Shown: positions 33,926-46,565, counted from the stretch's first letter. The stretch: DNA of 64,000 bases from Cristatella mucedo (GCA_009760855.2 WPIO01000028.1:4175501-4239500), one strand, 5' to 3'. Notes: generated by a model from the sequence alone, not told the origin. A program made the numbers and translations.

Positions 33926-34079
33926 AGAATTGGCCTGAGCTCGCAATTTCCTTCCACATTTGCATCTCTTCTTCTCATATGTAAATTAGGTTACGCCTAA
34001 TGCCAAGCCATACGATGAGGAAAATGTGTAGATGAACCGCCGCCAATCAGATTTATGTTGGGCAATAATCCCTAACGAT

Positions 34080-34460
34080 GACTGAGTGGCTATAGTTGAA
34101 GACGAATACAGTGACCTTACTCACTTTCCGGCGCTGTCGCTAATAGCAACCACTTTGCACTTTTTTAAGTCTCATGTAAAGAGATATCTGTTCAGGTCAG
34201 CTTGCCCTTAGCCCCAGTGAACACGTGCTTAATTTTTTCAAGTTACTTGGTGTGGGTATCAGTGCATAATTCTGTGCGTATCACAAGCCAGAGGTCCAAC
34301 TGACCTGTTTCCGCGAGCATCCTCAGGCTTGCTTTGGCATTATGATACTGACTCCTTCTTGCATGCTTGATATTGAGCAGGTCACGAACTCTTTGTTATT
34401 GGTTCTCTTGCAGCTTAGTATAAAGTACCTGGGAAAAAATCTTGCTCCTTTATGGTGCCA
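34080..34460 (+). mobile_element. Possible L2-type C-terminal remnant
   Basis: The translation TTLHFFKSHVKRYLFRS resembles the last conserved motif of L2/CR1 ORF2 proteins (FKS, LK, YLFR). The rest is degraded. Confidence 0.45.
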
Positions 34461-34524
34461 CATGAAAGACTCACTACAAATATTTTTCGAGCATTACCAG
34501 CTAATTTGAAATGAAAATGTCTTC

Positions 34525-34566
34525 ATGTGTGTGCGTGCGTGTGCGCGAGCGTGTGTGTGTGCGCGC

Positions 34567-34631
<65 letters not shown>

Positions 34632-34645
34632 CGTGCGTGTGTGTC
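34525..34645. repeat. Compound (GT)n/(GC)n repeat
   Basis: Alternating purine-pyrimidine tract of GT and GCGC runs, with Z-DNA potential. Confidence 0.95.
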
Positions 34646-35084
34646 TTGGTTCATACGCTTACAAACCCCTTGGATCCTGGATAACCCAGGTCGTGATTGT
34701 GATATGGCTAAAATATTTTGCTGTAGCGAAGCTCGTACAAAACTATTCAAATAATGAAGCATACAAAGAAAGTACAAATATTTAAATCGGCAACAGACCT
34801 AATTGCTGTCACCGGAGCTTTTGAGCTGGCATAGCATAAGGTAGACAAACCATACAAGGGCGTATTCTTGTGCCCTCAGGCTTCTAAACTTGGCACCACT
34901 CTCAGGCATCAATTGCGGGGGCCACGGATGGTGTGGAGACAGACTTTGGGTTTGAGGAACTTGCATGTACAGTCTGTATATTTCCCCTGGGAAAGCAACT
35001 TATCTTTGCAATTGCTATGCCCGTCACTTTTGACCTGCAAGCGACGAGTGTAAACATAGAAATATTTCCGATAGTGCAATATGT

Positions 35085-36800
35085 GTGCGTCCACGGTAGT
35101 TAGGCCACCACTTAAGAAAACATCACTAGACCTAGAAAACTTAAGCAACTTCCGTTCAGTCACCCTTCTACTAAAAAGACATTTTAGCGAAGTGTGGCAG
35201 ACCAGCTGAACTCTTATACTGAAACCTTAAACTTCGCAAGTAAGTTCCAGCTTGGATAGTCTTCCTTCTTGTTTTGCTCGATCTTTCAGCAGCGTTTGAT
35301 ACTAGCGATCACTAAGTCCTTCTAGAGCGCCTTTCATTTCATCTGGGCACCACCGGCACAGCACGACCATGATTCAGGTCCTATCTCAGTGGAATACTCT
35401 AGAGTATTGATGCGAATGGACAAAGATCGTCCGAGGAATCACTGAAGTATACGGTAATTCGTAGATGTTTGGTCTTCAGGGTACTCTCTCATTTGTACTC
35501 TCGCTCTTACTGACGTGACTTCCAGACAAAAATCCAGACTTTCCCCTCTAGGCAGATTCTATGACGACACTCAGCTGTACCTTTGCTTTGATACCTATCA
35601 GCCCTCCAGCACGTAGAATTGTCTCAACTCGTTTGCTGCATGTATTGATGATATACGCACATGGAGGCTACATTTCTTAAATTGAATGACGATTAAGCCA
35701 ACTTCCTTGTTATGAGCAAACCAAGAGCGATTCAGAAGTTGAGAACATTAAAAGTTCAAAAACGGCACAGCCAGTATATTTCCTGTTGCATCTGCACGAG
35801 ATCTAAAAAAATACTAGATTGAAAAGCTGATTTAACAACCTCTTTTTGTATAGCGACAGAGGAGCCTTGACGACTATCACCACAGCTTGCAGTGGCGATA
35901 AAGAATCGCCAACCACAGGATTCGAACCCACGACCTCAGGGCCGAGGTCATGAAAAGCAACCACCTTACCTAGTGAGACATTACGGCTCAGAGGTCCTGT
36001 TCCAAAGTGGCCCTTTATTAGGTGACCGACTTTCAGCGGCACAAGTTGCTAAAATTCAGGCTTGCTTAGATAGGCATTATACATCTAAAGTGGTCTATGC
36101 ATTTGTGACATTCCGCCTAGACTTCTGTATTTTACTTCCTGCTGGTCTACAGACCTGTGCAATCAGGAGCTTACAGTTGGTTTGAAATTCTGCAGCTCGG
36201 CTCGAATGTCGCGAGCGTCGCAGTTGCCACATCACACCACTTCTCGCCGACCTAGAATGGCTCCCAGTCAAGCAGCACATCGACTTTAAGGTTCTCTCAC
36301 TCACTTGAGCTCTCTTCATTCTTAGGCTCAGCTTACCTATCAGATTGATTCCCCCCTTAGGTTAGGCATCGTACCACACGCTTTTATGAGTAATAGCATT
36401 TAACTACACTTCGTACGAACCGCAATCCTTTGGTGAACGTGTCGAAAGTTCGTACGCTCCCAAGGCCTGACATTCACTCCCGACTGACGTCACGACATTC
36501 CCTGGCTTGACGACAATTAAAAGAGAAGCTAAAAACGCATCTATTTGTCTTAGCATTGAGTGGGTCCATGTGATTCATCATATTTGTGTGCTCGTACGTG
36601 CTGACACTATGCATTCTATCAATTTCTTTCTACATTTTGACTGTGTGCATGTGAATCTCTAACCATAATATGCCCGCTAATTTTGAGCATGCCACCACTG
36701 ACAATTCCGATAATGCTTCCTTTACAGCATATGTAAAGTGCCTAGAAAGAGATTAAGTTCTCTGAGGGCGCTATACACATGTATTAATAGTAATGATACT
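35085..36800 (+). mobile_element. L2-A, longest copy, with nested SINE
   Basis: Pieces in order across shifted frames: PPLKKTSLDLENLSNFRSVT (RT start), LSAAFDT (first catalytic Asp), FYDDTQLYL (YADD box variant), FLKLNDD, then after the SINE at 35825-36000 the C-terminal region (TSKVVYAFVTFRLDFC, EWLPVKQHIDFKVLSL) and the hairpin tail with ATT repeats. Stops and frameshifts make it inactive. Confidence 0.85.
35825..36000 (-). mobile_element. SINE-1 nested in L2-A
   Basis: Minus strand: B box TGGGTTCGAATCCTG, the body GGCGATTCTTTATCGCCACT and the end TCGCTATACAAAAAGAGG. It splits the L2-A sequence between the LNDD motif and the C-terminal region. Confidence 0.85.
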
Positions 36801-36844
36801 GTTATTATTATTACTATGGCAGAGCCAATTCACGGCGTACAATC

Positions 36845-37035
36845 GGAATCGAAGGAAGTACTAGCGGAAGTTCGAGATTTAAGCTCCCACCTAGGCAAGA
36901 CGGTTACAAGAAAAAGTCACAGGTCTTTGAAGTCAATATGCCGTTTGATTTGAAGCCAGTGTAGTCGGGAGATTGTATTAATGTGTAAGTTGCAACGTTC
37001 GTGACAGAAAAGCCTAGTTTCCAAGTTTTGGAACG
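36845..37035 (-). mobile_element. L2-A-like fragment
   Basis: Minus strand keeps a HWLQIKRHIDFKDL-like reading and the CTAGGCTTTTCTGTCACGAA segment, corresponding to AARLVYR. Confidence 0.55.
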
Positions 37036-37084
37036 TATGCATGCCATAACATCTACATTGAGTACTACCAGAATGTATAAATAT

Positions 37085-37245
37085 ATATTTTATGTAGCAC
37101 CCAATGGAACTTAATCTCTATCTAGGCACCTCACACATGCCTTGGGGCCTGAGTCTTCGACCTCAGTCATCAAATGCATTCACCTTGACCTTGGTCATCA
37201 AAAGCAGCATGTGGGTCAACCCCTGAGCCAAATCAGGGCGGCTAT
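37085..37245 (-). mobile_element. SINE-2 copy
   Basis: Minus strand: head TGGCTCAGGGGTTGACCCAC, a B-box remnant, then GTGAGGTGCCTAGATAGAGA, TTAAGTTCCATTGGGTGCTA. Confidence 0.6.
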
Positions 37246-38704
37246 TGCCATAGGTCTAGTATTGGATACTAAATCGTTGTCGAGAGGTCACGGTAAATTT
37301 TAACCCACCAAAAGCGCCAACTTGAATGCCAGTTTTTGATGCGATCATAAGACCACAAGCATTTTCCGGCTGCCCCCTGCCAGGGCAGATAGGCTAATAC
37401 CTTTTAGCTGAGAAGAGCTACACCAAAAACCCGCAACTCACTAACATTAGACCACGGAGATCACTCTACCTTCTTGGTTTCTAGCCTACAATGGAAAATA
37501 TGCTAATAGTAGTCAACCACGCGTGATACACCTCAGCTTGATGGCCGTTCAAAGAGTTAAGTATTATCATTTTTTTAATGAATCGCATTCTCACTCATTC
37601 TGCACTCCCATGACACCGAGATTTACAACATATATATTGTGTGCTGCGTGAAAAATAGCCATGATGCCGGCAACCGATTATTGGTGGCCTGTATTATGGC
37701 TGCTGATCAAAAGTGCTCGTGCTCATTTCGCGATAGCTGTACGACATTGTGGACACTGGCATCAGTCTACAAGACATGCACAAAGCTCAATGGATTTTGG
37801 CTGCAGAGATGCGCAGGTCCAGCACATCTGTTGAACGCAGCACGATTGCATATTCTTTAGTTAGTTTATCAATCTGAGCACGGTTGGTAGCCAGTGCTGT
37901 CTCCAATTGAGTGAGGGTCTAGTGTCTAGCTTGTAGCATTTCTAAGGGAAGGCCAAGGTTACGTCTTAAATGAATCCGAGGCAGACCAGATTCTAGTAAT
38001 TTCAGGCTTCCTTGCTGGTCGCCGGCTTCCTCGGATCCCACTTTACGCTTGAGAGGAAAGGGAAACTTGACGTGATGTACGAATCACCATCAATATCCGG
38101 TGTCGGTACTGTCGCACTTGGTGACTAGGAAAAATCTCAAGCCGGCCATCGGCATATTTAACTTGTCTCATGAGCTCAAGCAAATTCACCAGATGCAGGA
38201 TTCAACCTGAGTGGTCCGAGCACGGATCAAAGTCCGAGTCAAGTCATCTGAGTCAAGTCCGAGCGCGGATCGAAGAAGGAAGCATTCAATTCGGCACTCA
38301 GACCTTTATTAGGGCTTTCGTATAATAATTTCAATAGCACCGCTTGTTTGGCTCAAACTCTACCGCCACTGCAGACCTTGCCGGCAGCCATTTCAGAAAC
38401 GGCAGCATGCTGCCAGAACCAGCTCAGTTGAGTGGTAAAATGTTAATTTTAATTAGGCTCTTTGTGGTTGTCTGTCTTAATGAGGCACATACTACGGTCC
38501 TGTCTTTCTCTATTCTAATATCCTAGAATAGTTATAATGATTGTACACAAATCTTCAAGCTGCCTAAGAGAACTTATTCTTTTCATTCGCACTTTACCCA
38601 AGCCGGAAATGAGGCATGTAAATTGATTAGCGGTGACATGCACACTTTCAGCACGAATAAGCACACTGAAGACAGCTCACAGAAATGGAGAAAACGTTGC
38701 AAGG

Positions 38705-38872
38705 AAGAAACGTCCTGGTTTGGCCCAAGGGTTAAGGTGCTCGCCTTTAAAGACCGGTGTCCAGATGATTCTCTTTGCCTACCGAGGTCGAGGGTTCAAG
38801 CCCTGTAGCATATGTGAAGTTACTGGATAGAGATAAAGTTCTATTGGAGAGAGTAATTCAAATTAATTTTAT
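38705..38872 (+). mobile_element. SINE-2 copy, complete head
   Basis: Head TTTGGCCCAAGGGTTAAGGT (A box), B box GAGGGTTCAAGCCC, then GTGAAGTTACTGGATAGAGA and TTCTATTGGAGAGAGT, ending ATTTTATATAA. It shows the tRNA-like head joined to the L2-A hairpin. Confidence 0.7.
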
Positions 38873-38920
38873 ATAAATAAATAAATATATATATATTTAT
38901 TTATTTATTTATATATAAGT
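38869..38920. repeat. AT-rich palindrome (TAAA/TTTA)
   Basis: ATAAATAAATAAATATATAT mirrored by ATTTATTTATTTATTTATAT; able to form a cruciform. Directly at the end of the SINE-2 copy. Confidence 0.85.
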
Positions 38921-38939
38921 TGAGTTTGAGCTTTTTAAA

Positions 38940-39330
38940 CGTCATCGAGTAGTAGGATGTCAGGTCGGAATGCCAGTCTCAGTAGTGAATTTTGGGCTCC
39001 GGTAGCTCGGCAACTAAAGGCACGGCTCCTTCCAAAGTATTTGAGGTTGGCTAGAGGCACAACTAGACGATCTGAGTTAGAAAAGTTGGGGGAGGGGGTA
39101 CAAAGCGAGGTCTGATTCTGTAGTATTTTTCGGGTAGGTAGGTCGAAGCAAGAAGAGAGCGCCTAAATGTGACTTCGACTTCGAAGTCGATGCACAGCTT
39201 TATTGGGCGCCAGAACTGGAGATCAGAGAGAAGTGGCAATTGAAAGATGTATGCATGGCCTTTAGAGGCGGATGTAAGGAGAGGAGTAAGTTCTAGATAC
39301 AGAGTGACCGGAGATCATCTGCAGAGGCAG
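38940..39330 (-). mobile_element. Degenerate L2-type fragment
   Basis: Minus strand near 39180-39240 reads like LPLLSDLQFWRPIKLCIDFE, corresponding to the LHWLPV..RIDFK block. The rest is strongly diverged. Confidence 0.5.
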
Positions 39331-39409
39331 CGGTGGCAACAAATCACTCTCTCGTGGCGGTTTCCGCCAAATGACCTGAACCCGCGTAAGTCGTGTAAAT
39401 AAATAAATA

Positions 39410-39595
39410 AATAAATTTAAATCCTAGCTGATGAAACAGCCTCTTTTTGTGTAGCGACAGGAGAGCCTTTATGGCTATAACCACCGCTTGCAGTGGCGAT
39501 AAAGAATCGCCCACTGCAGGATTCGAACCCACGATCTCGGGACCAAGGTCGTGAAAGCAACCGCCTTACCTGGTGTGCCAAGACGGCTCACCTAG
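39410..39595 (-). mobile_element. SINE-1, well preserved
   Basis: Minus strand: GAGCCGTCTTGGCACACCAG, B box GGGTTCGAATCCTGC, the body GGGCGATTCTTTATCGCCAC, and the end CTACACAAAAAGAGGCTG, followed by TTTA repeats. Confidence 0.85.
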
Positions 39596-39794
39596 TAGAA
39601 ATGTTCGCTCTCTGGTCGCGGACCACTGAAATCAATGTAGCTTGGCACAAAATTTGCAGTTATAAACGTCCGCTCTCTTTCACGCATTAAACCATAGTTT
39701 TTCTCTAGCACATGAGTGGAAATTTAAAGCTAATGCTCCAAACGCCCGATTTGAATGTCAAAGAAAATTAGTCTCGATAGCTCAATACATATTA

Positions 39795-39960
39795 TATATA
39801 TAACTCACTTTTACAGCGCCCCAAGAGAACTTGGTCTCTATTCAGGGGCGTCACATTTGATAGGTGGCTCGAGTCCATGCCCTTGGTAATTAAATGCATT
39901 AATCTGGAACTTGGTCGATGCGAGCATCTTAACTACTGGGCTAAACCAGTGTGTCAAAAG
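39795..39960 (-). mobile_element. SINE-2 copy
   Basis: Minus strand: head with TAGCCCAGTAGTTAAGATGC, B box GGACTCGAGCCACC, and tail CGCCCCTGAATAGAGACCAA, GTTCTCTTGGGGCGCTG. Confidence 0.7.
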
Positions 39961-40374
39961 GTTGAGCACAAGTACGGTAACTCTGATATCGTTACCGAAT
40001 CGGTATCGATCGTTGAGTAAAGTCTTTAGGGGTGCCCAGTCCCCCAAGGCAGACTTCTATTCGCTCTGCATTCTGATTCTTGCTTTGTAAATACTCATTC
40101 TGGCAGAGACGCAAGTTTCCAGCTGCGCGAGCACTGTACCGTGTTCACCGATCCTGACCACAACCAAGAGTGTCATGCATAGCATGCTCATCAATTCTTC
40201 ATGGATGTTGTTCACCATTTCGAGGGTTGACACTGGCCGGAGAGAGGCCTCAGGTCATCCACGCGTTGCACTCTCAACCAAAGAGCTTATTTTCCCTCGA
40301 TAAGCACCAGGTGGCAGACATCCCTCGATAGGCCCACTCCGGTGCACGCATTTCATGCATGTTGAAAAGCTGCA

Positions 40375-41475
40375 GCGATTCTTGACAAACACAATATTGG
40401 CTTTCACTTTTATGCGGATGACACTCAGGTTTTTATCCCTCTCAGCCTTCGCGCTCGTCAAATTCTCTCAACTTCCTTGCTGCATGTATTGATGACATCC
40501 GCACATGAATGGCAGGAAATTTTCTTAAATTAAGTGATGATAAAACTAATTTGCAAGTTATGGGCAAAGCAAGTGTGATTCAGAAATTGGAAAGGCTAAC
40601 GCTCAAAATCGCCTCTACCAGCACATCTCCTGTTGAATCTGCACGAAATCTAGTGTCATGTTTCAAAATGACCTTTCGTTAGACGACCACATCAGTCTTC
40701 CTACTTTCAGCAACATAACATTGCTAAAATTCGGGTTTGTTTAGATAGGGATACCAAATCTAAGCTGGTTCATGCATTTGAGATATCCAGTCTTGACTTC
40801 TGTAGCTCACAGCTTACAGGTGTACCGGCCTGTGCAATCAGGCGCTTACAGCTGGTACAAAACTCTGCAGCTAGGCTTGTTTATCGTGAGCGTAGCAGTT
40901 TCCACATCACACCACTTCTCGCTGACCGGCACTGGTTCCCAGCTAAGCAACGCATCGACTTCAAGGTTTTTTCGCTCACGTTTACGTCCCTTCATTCTTC
41001 GGCTCCAGCTTACCTATCAGGTCTACTCCCCCAACAGGCCAAGCATCGTACCACCCGCTTTTCAGAATTTAACTCTCTACATGTACCTCTTACAAACCTT
41101 AAATCATTTGGAGACCGTGCCTTTAGTTCGTAGGCTCCCAAACCCCGGAGCTCACTCCAGACTTCTGTCACGACATACCCTGACTTGACCACATTCAAAA
41201 ATACATTAAACACGCGCCTATTTATGACAGCATTTAGTGGGTCCATGTGATTCGTCCTTTATGTGCTTATGTGTGCTGACACTGTTGCATGCTGCCACTA
41301 ACCACACTTGCAAGCTGACCTTGTGCATGTCACCCCTAACCATGTTATTCATGTTGTTTATCAAGCATGCTATTTCTTCTCACCATTCGATCGCGTTTCC
41401 TTTGCAGAAAATGTAGAGCGCCTAGAAAGAGATTGAGTTCTCTGAGGGCGCTTTATCAAGTGTACTATTGTTACT
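40375..41475 (+). mobile_element. L2-A copy from the RT catalytic box to the 3' end
   Basis: FHFYADDTQVFIP at about 40400-40440, a degraded FLKLSDDK segment, the C-terminal RT region including SSFHITPLLADRHW, then hairpin CCTAGAAAGAGATTGAGTTC and ATT repeats to 41475. Confidence 0.85.
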
Positions 41476-41479
41476 ATTA

Positions 41480-43200
41480 TTATTCCGTATGGCAGCAACA
41501 AAGACCAACCGATTTATGCGTCGTGCAGACATGGACGAATACACGCTGTCGCCCTCATACCAGCCAGCTGAGATGGGCTGACAGCATTCACGACGCTTGC
41601 CAGCAGTATTTCACGTAATGCTCTGACTTATACTTTCAGGGCGATCGTCGTAGCGGTGTATCCTCGGAGCATCTTTCGCTCATCATACCACTGGTAGCGG
41701 CCGAAAAAACTCAACGGTATTGCAACCCGCCATCGGTCTGCCCTCACTAAAATTCACCATAGCCATTCAAGAAGACTGCACGTTGGATTTCGACTAGCAG
41801 TAGGATAGTGATGCATCGAGTGTCTTTCAAAGAGCATCGGCAAGTGTGAGACCTATTCTGTCGTGTCCTTCTACCCCTTGGTTTAATTTCTGATGTCTAG
41901 TCAGGTGGCTTGCCCTTGCAGTTGCTGCTGTTGGTACTTCTATTGCAGATTGAAACTTCTCCGAGATTATCCCACCTTGTCTTCCCATTGGATGGCGCCA
42001 TGTTTCCCTGGCTCGCGGATCCTGTGCAGGCGTGCACTGACTTTTTGTTTCCGCTGCCGTCAACCACGGGATTTTTGGTATCTGCTAAAAGTTTGCTGTA
42101 GCTCGGTTTGGCCTCCAGGCGACAAAGGCAGCAGATAGCCAAGCTATACTTTTTCTTCAAAAAAATGTTCAACCGTCAGTATTTGAGCTTGTCGGAGCTT
42201 TCGCCCGAGGTCGAAGGAGGCAGATTAGATACGCATAGCTGGTCAGCAGAGAGCAGCAGCTGGAGAGGCTGCACCCACCTCTTGCACCCACCGACCAGCC
42301 GCCTCCTACCGCAGCCATCAATCCAGTCCGCCGCGCTTTTCGCCTGGTGTCTCACTCTAGATTACGACAGCACAGGTCTAATGTTGTACTCTTCAATGAG
42401 GATGTTCTAAATGCTCATTCTTTGGTGGCAGATTAAAGTAGCCACCGACCAAGCATTACGAGTGGTTGACGCAGCGTTGCTTTTGTGCGCTCCACCATTG
42501 TGCCGCTGTGTTATAGAGGTCTACCGAGATCCTCGTGTGACTGCCTATGAATTGGCAAGCAGGCCAAATGTTCATTGAGCCTGGCACGTTTATATTACGC
42601 ATCTTCTAGGCCACAGGCTTGACGTCACAGTGCATGGCCGCGGCCACTCGTACGTGGGTGCCGCCAGAAAAAAAGAGAAGAAAGTAAGCGGAGAAGCCAG
42701 ATACCGATAAATTAGACAATTGCCGAACTTAATAATTTGCTGAACAGCGATAAGTCGTATAAGCGTGGGCTGCCGTGACTATGCGCCGATCCAACCCAAC
42801 CCACATAACGGGTGGAGTGCAGGCACATCAGGAATCTCCAAATGTCTGCTCGAGTCATACTTGACAAGGCGTCAAATCGTAGCGCAAGAACAAGTGAAGA
42901 ACTTAAGGAGTAATGTCCTCACCTGCAAGCACTCTTGATGACATTCACAGCCACTTCGAACTAGTCAACAATGTCGCGGCAGTTACCCATCCTCTTACAG
43001 GGATGTCGCTCCCGCTTTCTGTCTGCACACGCCATGGCTCTTTAGGTAGGTGTTACATTGCTCGGCGTCACTGAGCTGGATACTGATAACTGGCCACTTA
43101 AATCAGCCTGATTATGTATACGCGGCTGAATACCGATATACTACTCGAAATTCTCAAATCATTCTAACTCGAAACCTGTTGTGTAGTTCTATTTAGTTAG
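41480..43200. other. Unassigned, moderately GC-rich region
   Basis: Several short frames overlap on both strands at 41820-42410. None has a motif I recognise. The CATTACGAGTGGTT words near 42457 and 57847 suggest another old repeat family. Confidence 0.35.
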
Positions 43201-43224
43201 GTGGCGTAAAAAGCGAAAGCCGCA

Positions 43225-43842
43225 TCATGAATCCTGCAGCTAGGCTTGTCTATCGTGAGCGTTGCAGTTTCCACGTCACGCCAATTCTAGCCGACCTCTA
43301 CTGGCTCCCAGTCAAGCAGCGAACTGACTTCAAGGATCTGTCACTCATGTTTAGCTCCCTTCATTCTCTGGCTTCAATCTACCTATCAGACCTACAGCCC
43401 TCCCGCCACGAAAAGTATCGCACCACTTTTGTGAATCAAATCGTTTAGGTACACCTTGTACGAGCCTCAAATCTTTTGGAGACCGTGCCTTTTGTTCGTA
43501 TTTTCCCAAAGCCTGGAACTCACTTCCGACTTATACCGTGACATAGCCTGACTTGACTACATTTAAAACGAAGCGAAAAACGCATTTGTCAATCGCAGCA
43601 TGTTGTGGGTCCATGTAATTCGTTCTCCGCGTGCTTACATGTATTGACACTGCACATATTGCCACTAACCGTATTCGCATGTTGACCCTACGAATGGCAT
43701 CTCTAACCATGTAATGCTTGTTGACATTGAGCTGGCTACCACTACCCATTCGATCATCCTGCCTTTAGAGCATATGTACCGGTGCCTAGAAAGAGAATAA
43801 ACTTTCTAAGAGCACTAAGCAAATGCATTATTAATATCATAA
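43225..43842 (+). mobile_element. L2-A copy, 5'-truncated
   Basis: Reads NPAARLVYRERCSFHVTPIL and YWLPVKQRTDFKDLSL, then a diverged hairpin tail and ATT repeats. Confidence 0.82.
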
Positions 43843-44716
43843 CTCAATTTCGCTCCAGGCGCGGAGCCTGGCGGTAATTGTGCCTCAGGCTTAGTGCCCG
43901 TAGGCTGTTCAGTGGTGATCCGGGTGCTACGTGAGTTGTTGTATGCAGCGGCAATCAATCGATCAATTGACGCCTATAACCCACAGTCGCTGTCAAGTAG
44001 AATTTTTCGTGCTATGGATCTGGATCTGTCATGTTAAGGTATTGGCGCTCTTCGTCGGTTCCGCGCTCCGTTACCTTCAGTGTGGCTGAGTGCATTTCGT
44101 GCATTCCACCTACAAGTCGCTAGTATCCCTCCAAGACTAAGCGCTTCACCGGTTTTTGTCGCTGGTCGGCAACGATTAGCACCGTTTCGAGCGCTGTGCT
44201 TTGGGCCTAAGGTTATTTGTTATTTGTGTGTAAACGCTACACAGCGTCGGTAAAAGCATAAGCACAAGTGCACCGATCTTATGAGTAGAAGGGTCATCGG
44301 GGAGATAACGCCCGGAAGAGGGGCGTAACCGAAGCTGCGACCGGGTACAGTTTCGCTCAGAATCTTTCCACTTCCTTACTTCATTTGCAGGCTTTGGTGT
44401 AAATAAATAAATAAGTATCAGCTGATTTAAACGCCTTAATTGTATAGTGGCACAAGATTTCATTAATAAGATCACAGACCTTGGCCTTAGCAAGTCTGAT
44501 ACAGAGCATCTGACATTTGGCTCAAAAAATGGGGCTTGTTTGGTGCAAGTGGGAAAGTGAAAGTTCAGCGAAAGTGTCACAAACATTTTTCATTGTTCAG
44601 CTTCTTAATTCAGGAAACTAGGCTCTACTTCTGCAACAATGTAACCGATCCAAGGCTATAGTAAGCCGAGTGAATGGCGCCAATTCATAGACAGTTCATC
44701 AAGGTGCCTCAAAGCC
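43843..44716. other. No identified feature
   Basis: A 136-residue minus-strand frame at 44176-44586 shows no known motif. Short AAATAAATAAATAAG repeat near 44400, possibly a SINE end. Confidence 0.3.
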
Positions 44717-45320
44717 TTGATGCTTCATAACAAGAAAATAAAACCCACATTTCCCAGGGATTCACTTTGTGCACCTCAAAAGGGCTGCACCAGTGACAAG
44801 ATGCTGCTGAATGCCTTGAGGTATGGCGATTATGCCTGGAAGTTCATTCAAGACATAAAAATGACTTGCCATTTCCGATGGGCCTCCTGGGAGGCTTTCA
44901 CGAAGCCTTATTAGTTTCTTCGTATATGGGGCACTGAAGGGAAACTAAAGCCTACTATAAAGCAAGGAATTGGCCAAAGCGGATCGAGTTCTCTGAACAG
45001 ACAAAGTCAAGTAGAAGCCGTTTGCAGACCCTCAGAGTGTGTGGATGCCACCACTACACGTCAAGTTATGGAATCATCAAGCTGCTTTATCGCGGCTCAA
45101 GATTGTGATTCAGCAGCTTTCAAGCACCTAAAAGATATTTGCCAGCAGTTGTCGATGACAAAGGTCAAAGCTGGTATCTTCGTTGGACTGTTGATAAAGA
45201 AGATCGTAGAGGCGACGAATTAACCAAGAAGCTGGACAAGACAGAGTAATCTGCTCGGAACAGTTTCTTTACAGTAGTTCACGGCTTCTGGGCAATCGCA
45301 ATACTAATACTCAATGCTAT
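44717..45320 (+). pseudogene. Broken copy of a repeat-associated protein with a KAGIFVG motif
   Basis: Pieces in different frames: MGLLGGFHEALLV, WMPPLHVKLWNHQ, FKHLKDICQQLSMTKVKAGI followed by FVGLLIKKIV, and KKLDKTE...FFTVVHGFW. I recall this order from a multicopy protein of unknown function in many invertebrate genomes (GLLGGFTK, LPPLHIKLG, KAGIFVGPQI). Frameshifts and stops show it is dead. The family name is uncertain. Confidence 0.5.
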
Positions 45321-45724
45321 CAGCAGCTGTTTAATGTTCTCAGTAAGGACTTGGCCAAAATAGCACGTTTAATGTCCCTCATAGTCCATGCCCCTGGGCT
45401 CATCGTGACAAATTTAAGAACAGAGGGTTTTCACAGATGCTCAAAGCGAGGGCTTTCATCAGCTTATACTGGGCTTAGGACGACGTTACTGAGGATAGTA
45501 TAACGAAAATATGATGGGAGACTTTTTGTGGGCTTGTTCAAGAAAGCGATTAGTAGTACAGCCGCAGATCTAAAGCGTCTGCCCATTTCTGAACACTCTT
45601 TTTGAGTATTTATTTTTGCCAGATTTAAGATAACCACATGTTACTTTTGATTCATTTGCAGTTATTCATGACTAAATGTGAGCCGAAAGACGCGTATTGG
45701 CCAGTTTTCCATTAGGTATTGGAT

Positions 45725-45790
45725 AAGTCATAAGTTAAAGAGCACTCAGAGAGCTAAATCTCTATCTAGTCTGGCACTTCACAACTCGGT
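45725..45790 (-). mobile_element. SINE-2 or L2-A tail fragment
   Basis: Minus strand: GTGAAGTGCCAGACTAGATA, GAGATTTAGCTCTCTGAGTG. Only the hairpin part is recognisable. Confidence 0.5.
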
Positions 45791-46169
45791 GTAAGAGAAT
45801 CGATGACTGAGAGATAATGACGTGCACGGTAGCAAAGCATGCAAACAAGTGTCACATTAAGGCCAGTACGATAAAGCAAACAATAAGGCCCCCCCCCCAG
45901 TGGCCTCCGGCTTGTGGAATCTATGGCTAGTAAAATGCCCAGTGTTACGCGAAGGCAAGCACGCAAAGCAAAAGGAACAGCAAAGACAAGGTCACTCCAG
46001 TGAATAGAACGCTCACCAGAAGATATTTCTTATGCTGAAACTTAGACGAGGCGAGGTGGTACTTGCAACAAAGCCACAGCATTATTAGATTCTTGGCATA
46101 ACGCGCACGTTAGTTCTCAGCATCACTGCTGCGGTCGAAGCATTCATAATAACCTGCTGGGCTGGCTGC

Positions 46170-46565
46170 TTGCATTCGGCTGGGCAGCTCTCTGCACGTG
46201 ACCGAAGCGACGCTGCTCGCCTTACGCCTCACGAGGGACATCTGCTAGCAGCTGGCTGCATCGGGCAGATAGCCACCTCAGGAGGCTCGCTCTCTATACG
46301 GCCATTCGACCGAACCTCCACAGGCGAGACGCTGCGTCGTCTGGAGACCAAGCGTGCTGCCCACACTAACTCTGCTATCTCTGTCGTTGACGGCAGCGTC
46401 CGAGGCCACCTATTCACAGCAGCTACGCTCGAAGCATACAGCCATCGCCGGCTGCCCCTCGCGGCCCGCCCACACTGCTCCAGCAGAACAACTAGCGACC
46501 GGCTCAGCCGTGAGATCAACGGCCAGCGATGCCAGCGGCACCTCGTGTGCGCTAGTGTGCCCTAG
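46170..46565 (+). other. Unassigned GC-rich open frame, 131 residues
   Basis: Arg/Ala/Ser-rich with overlapping frames on the other strand. No motif recognised. It directly precedes an L2-A tail, so it may be the inside of an unrecognised element. Confidence 0.2.

Noticed and set aside
34525-34785. Cys/Val/Arg-rich frames
   Set aside because: Translation of the compound GT/GC repeat.
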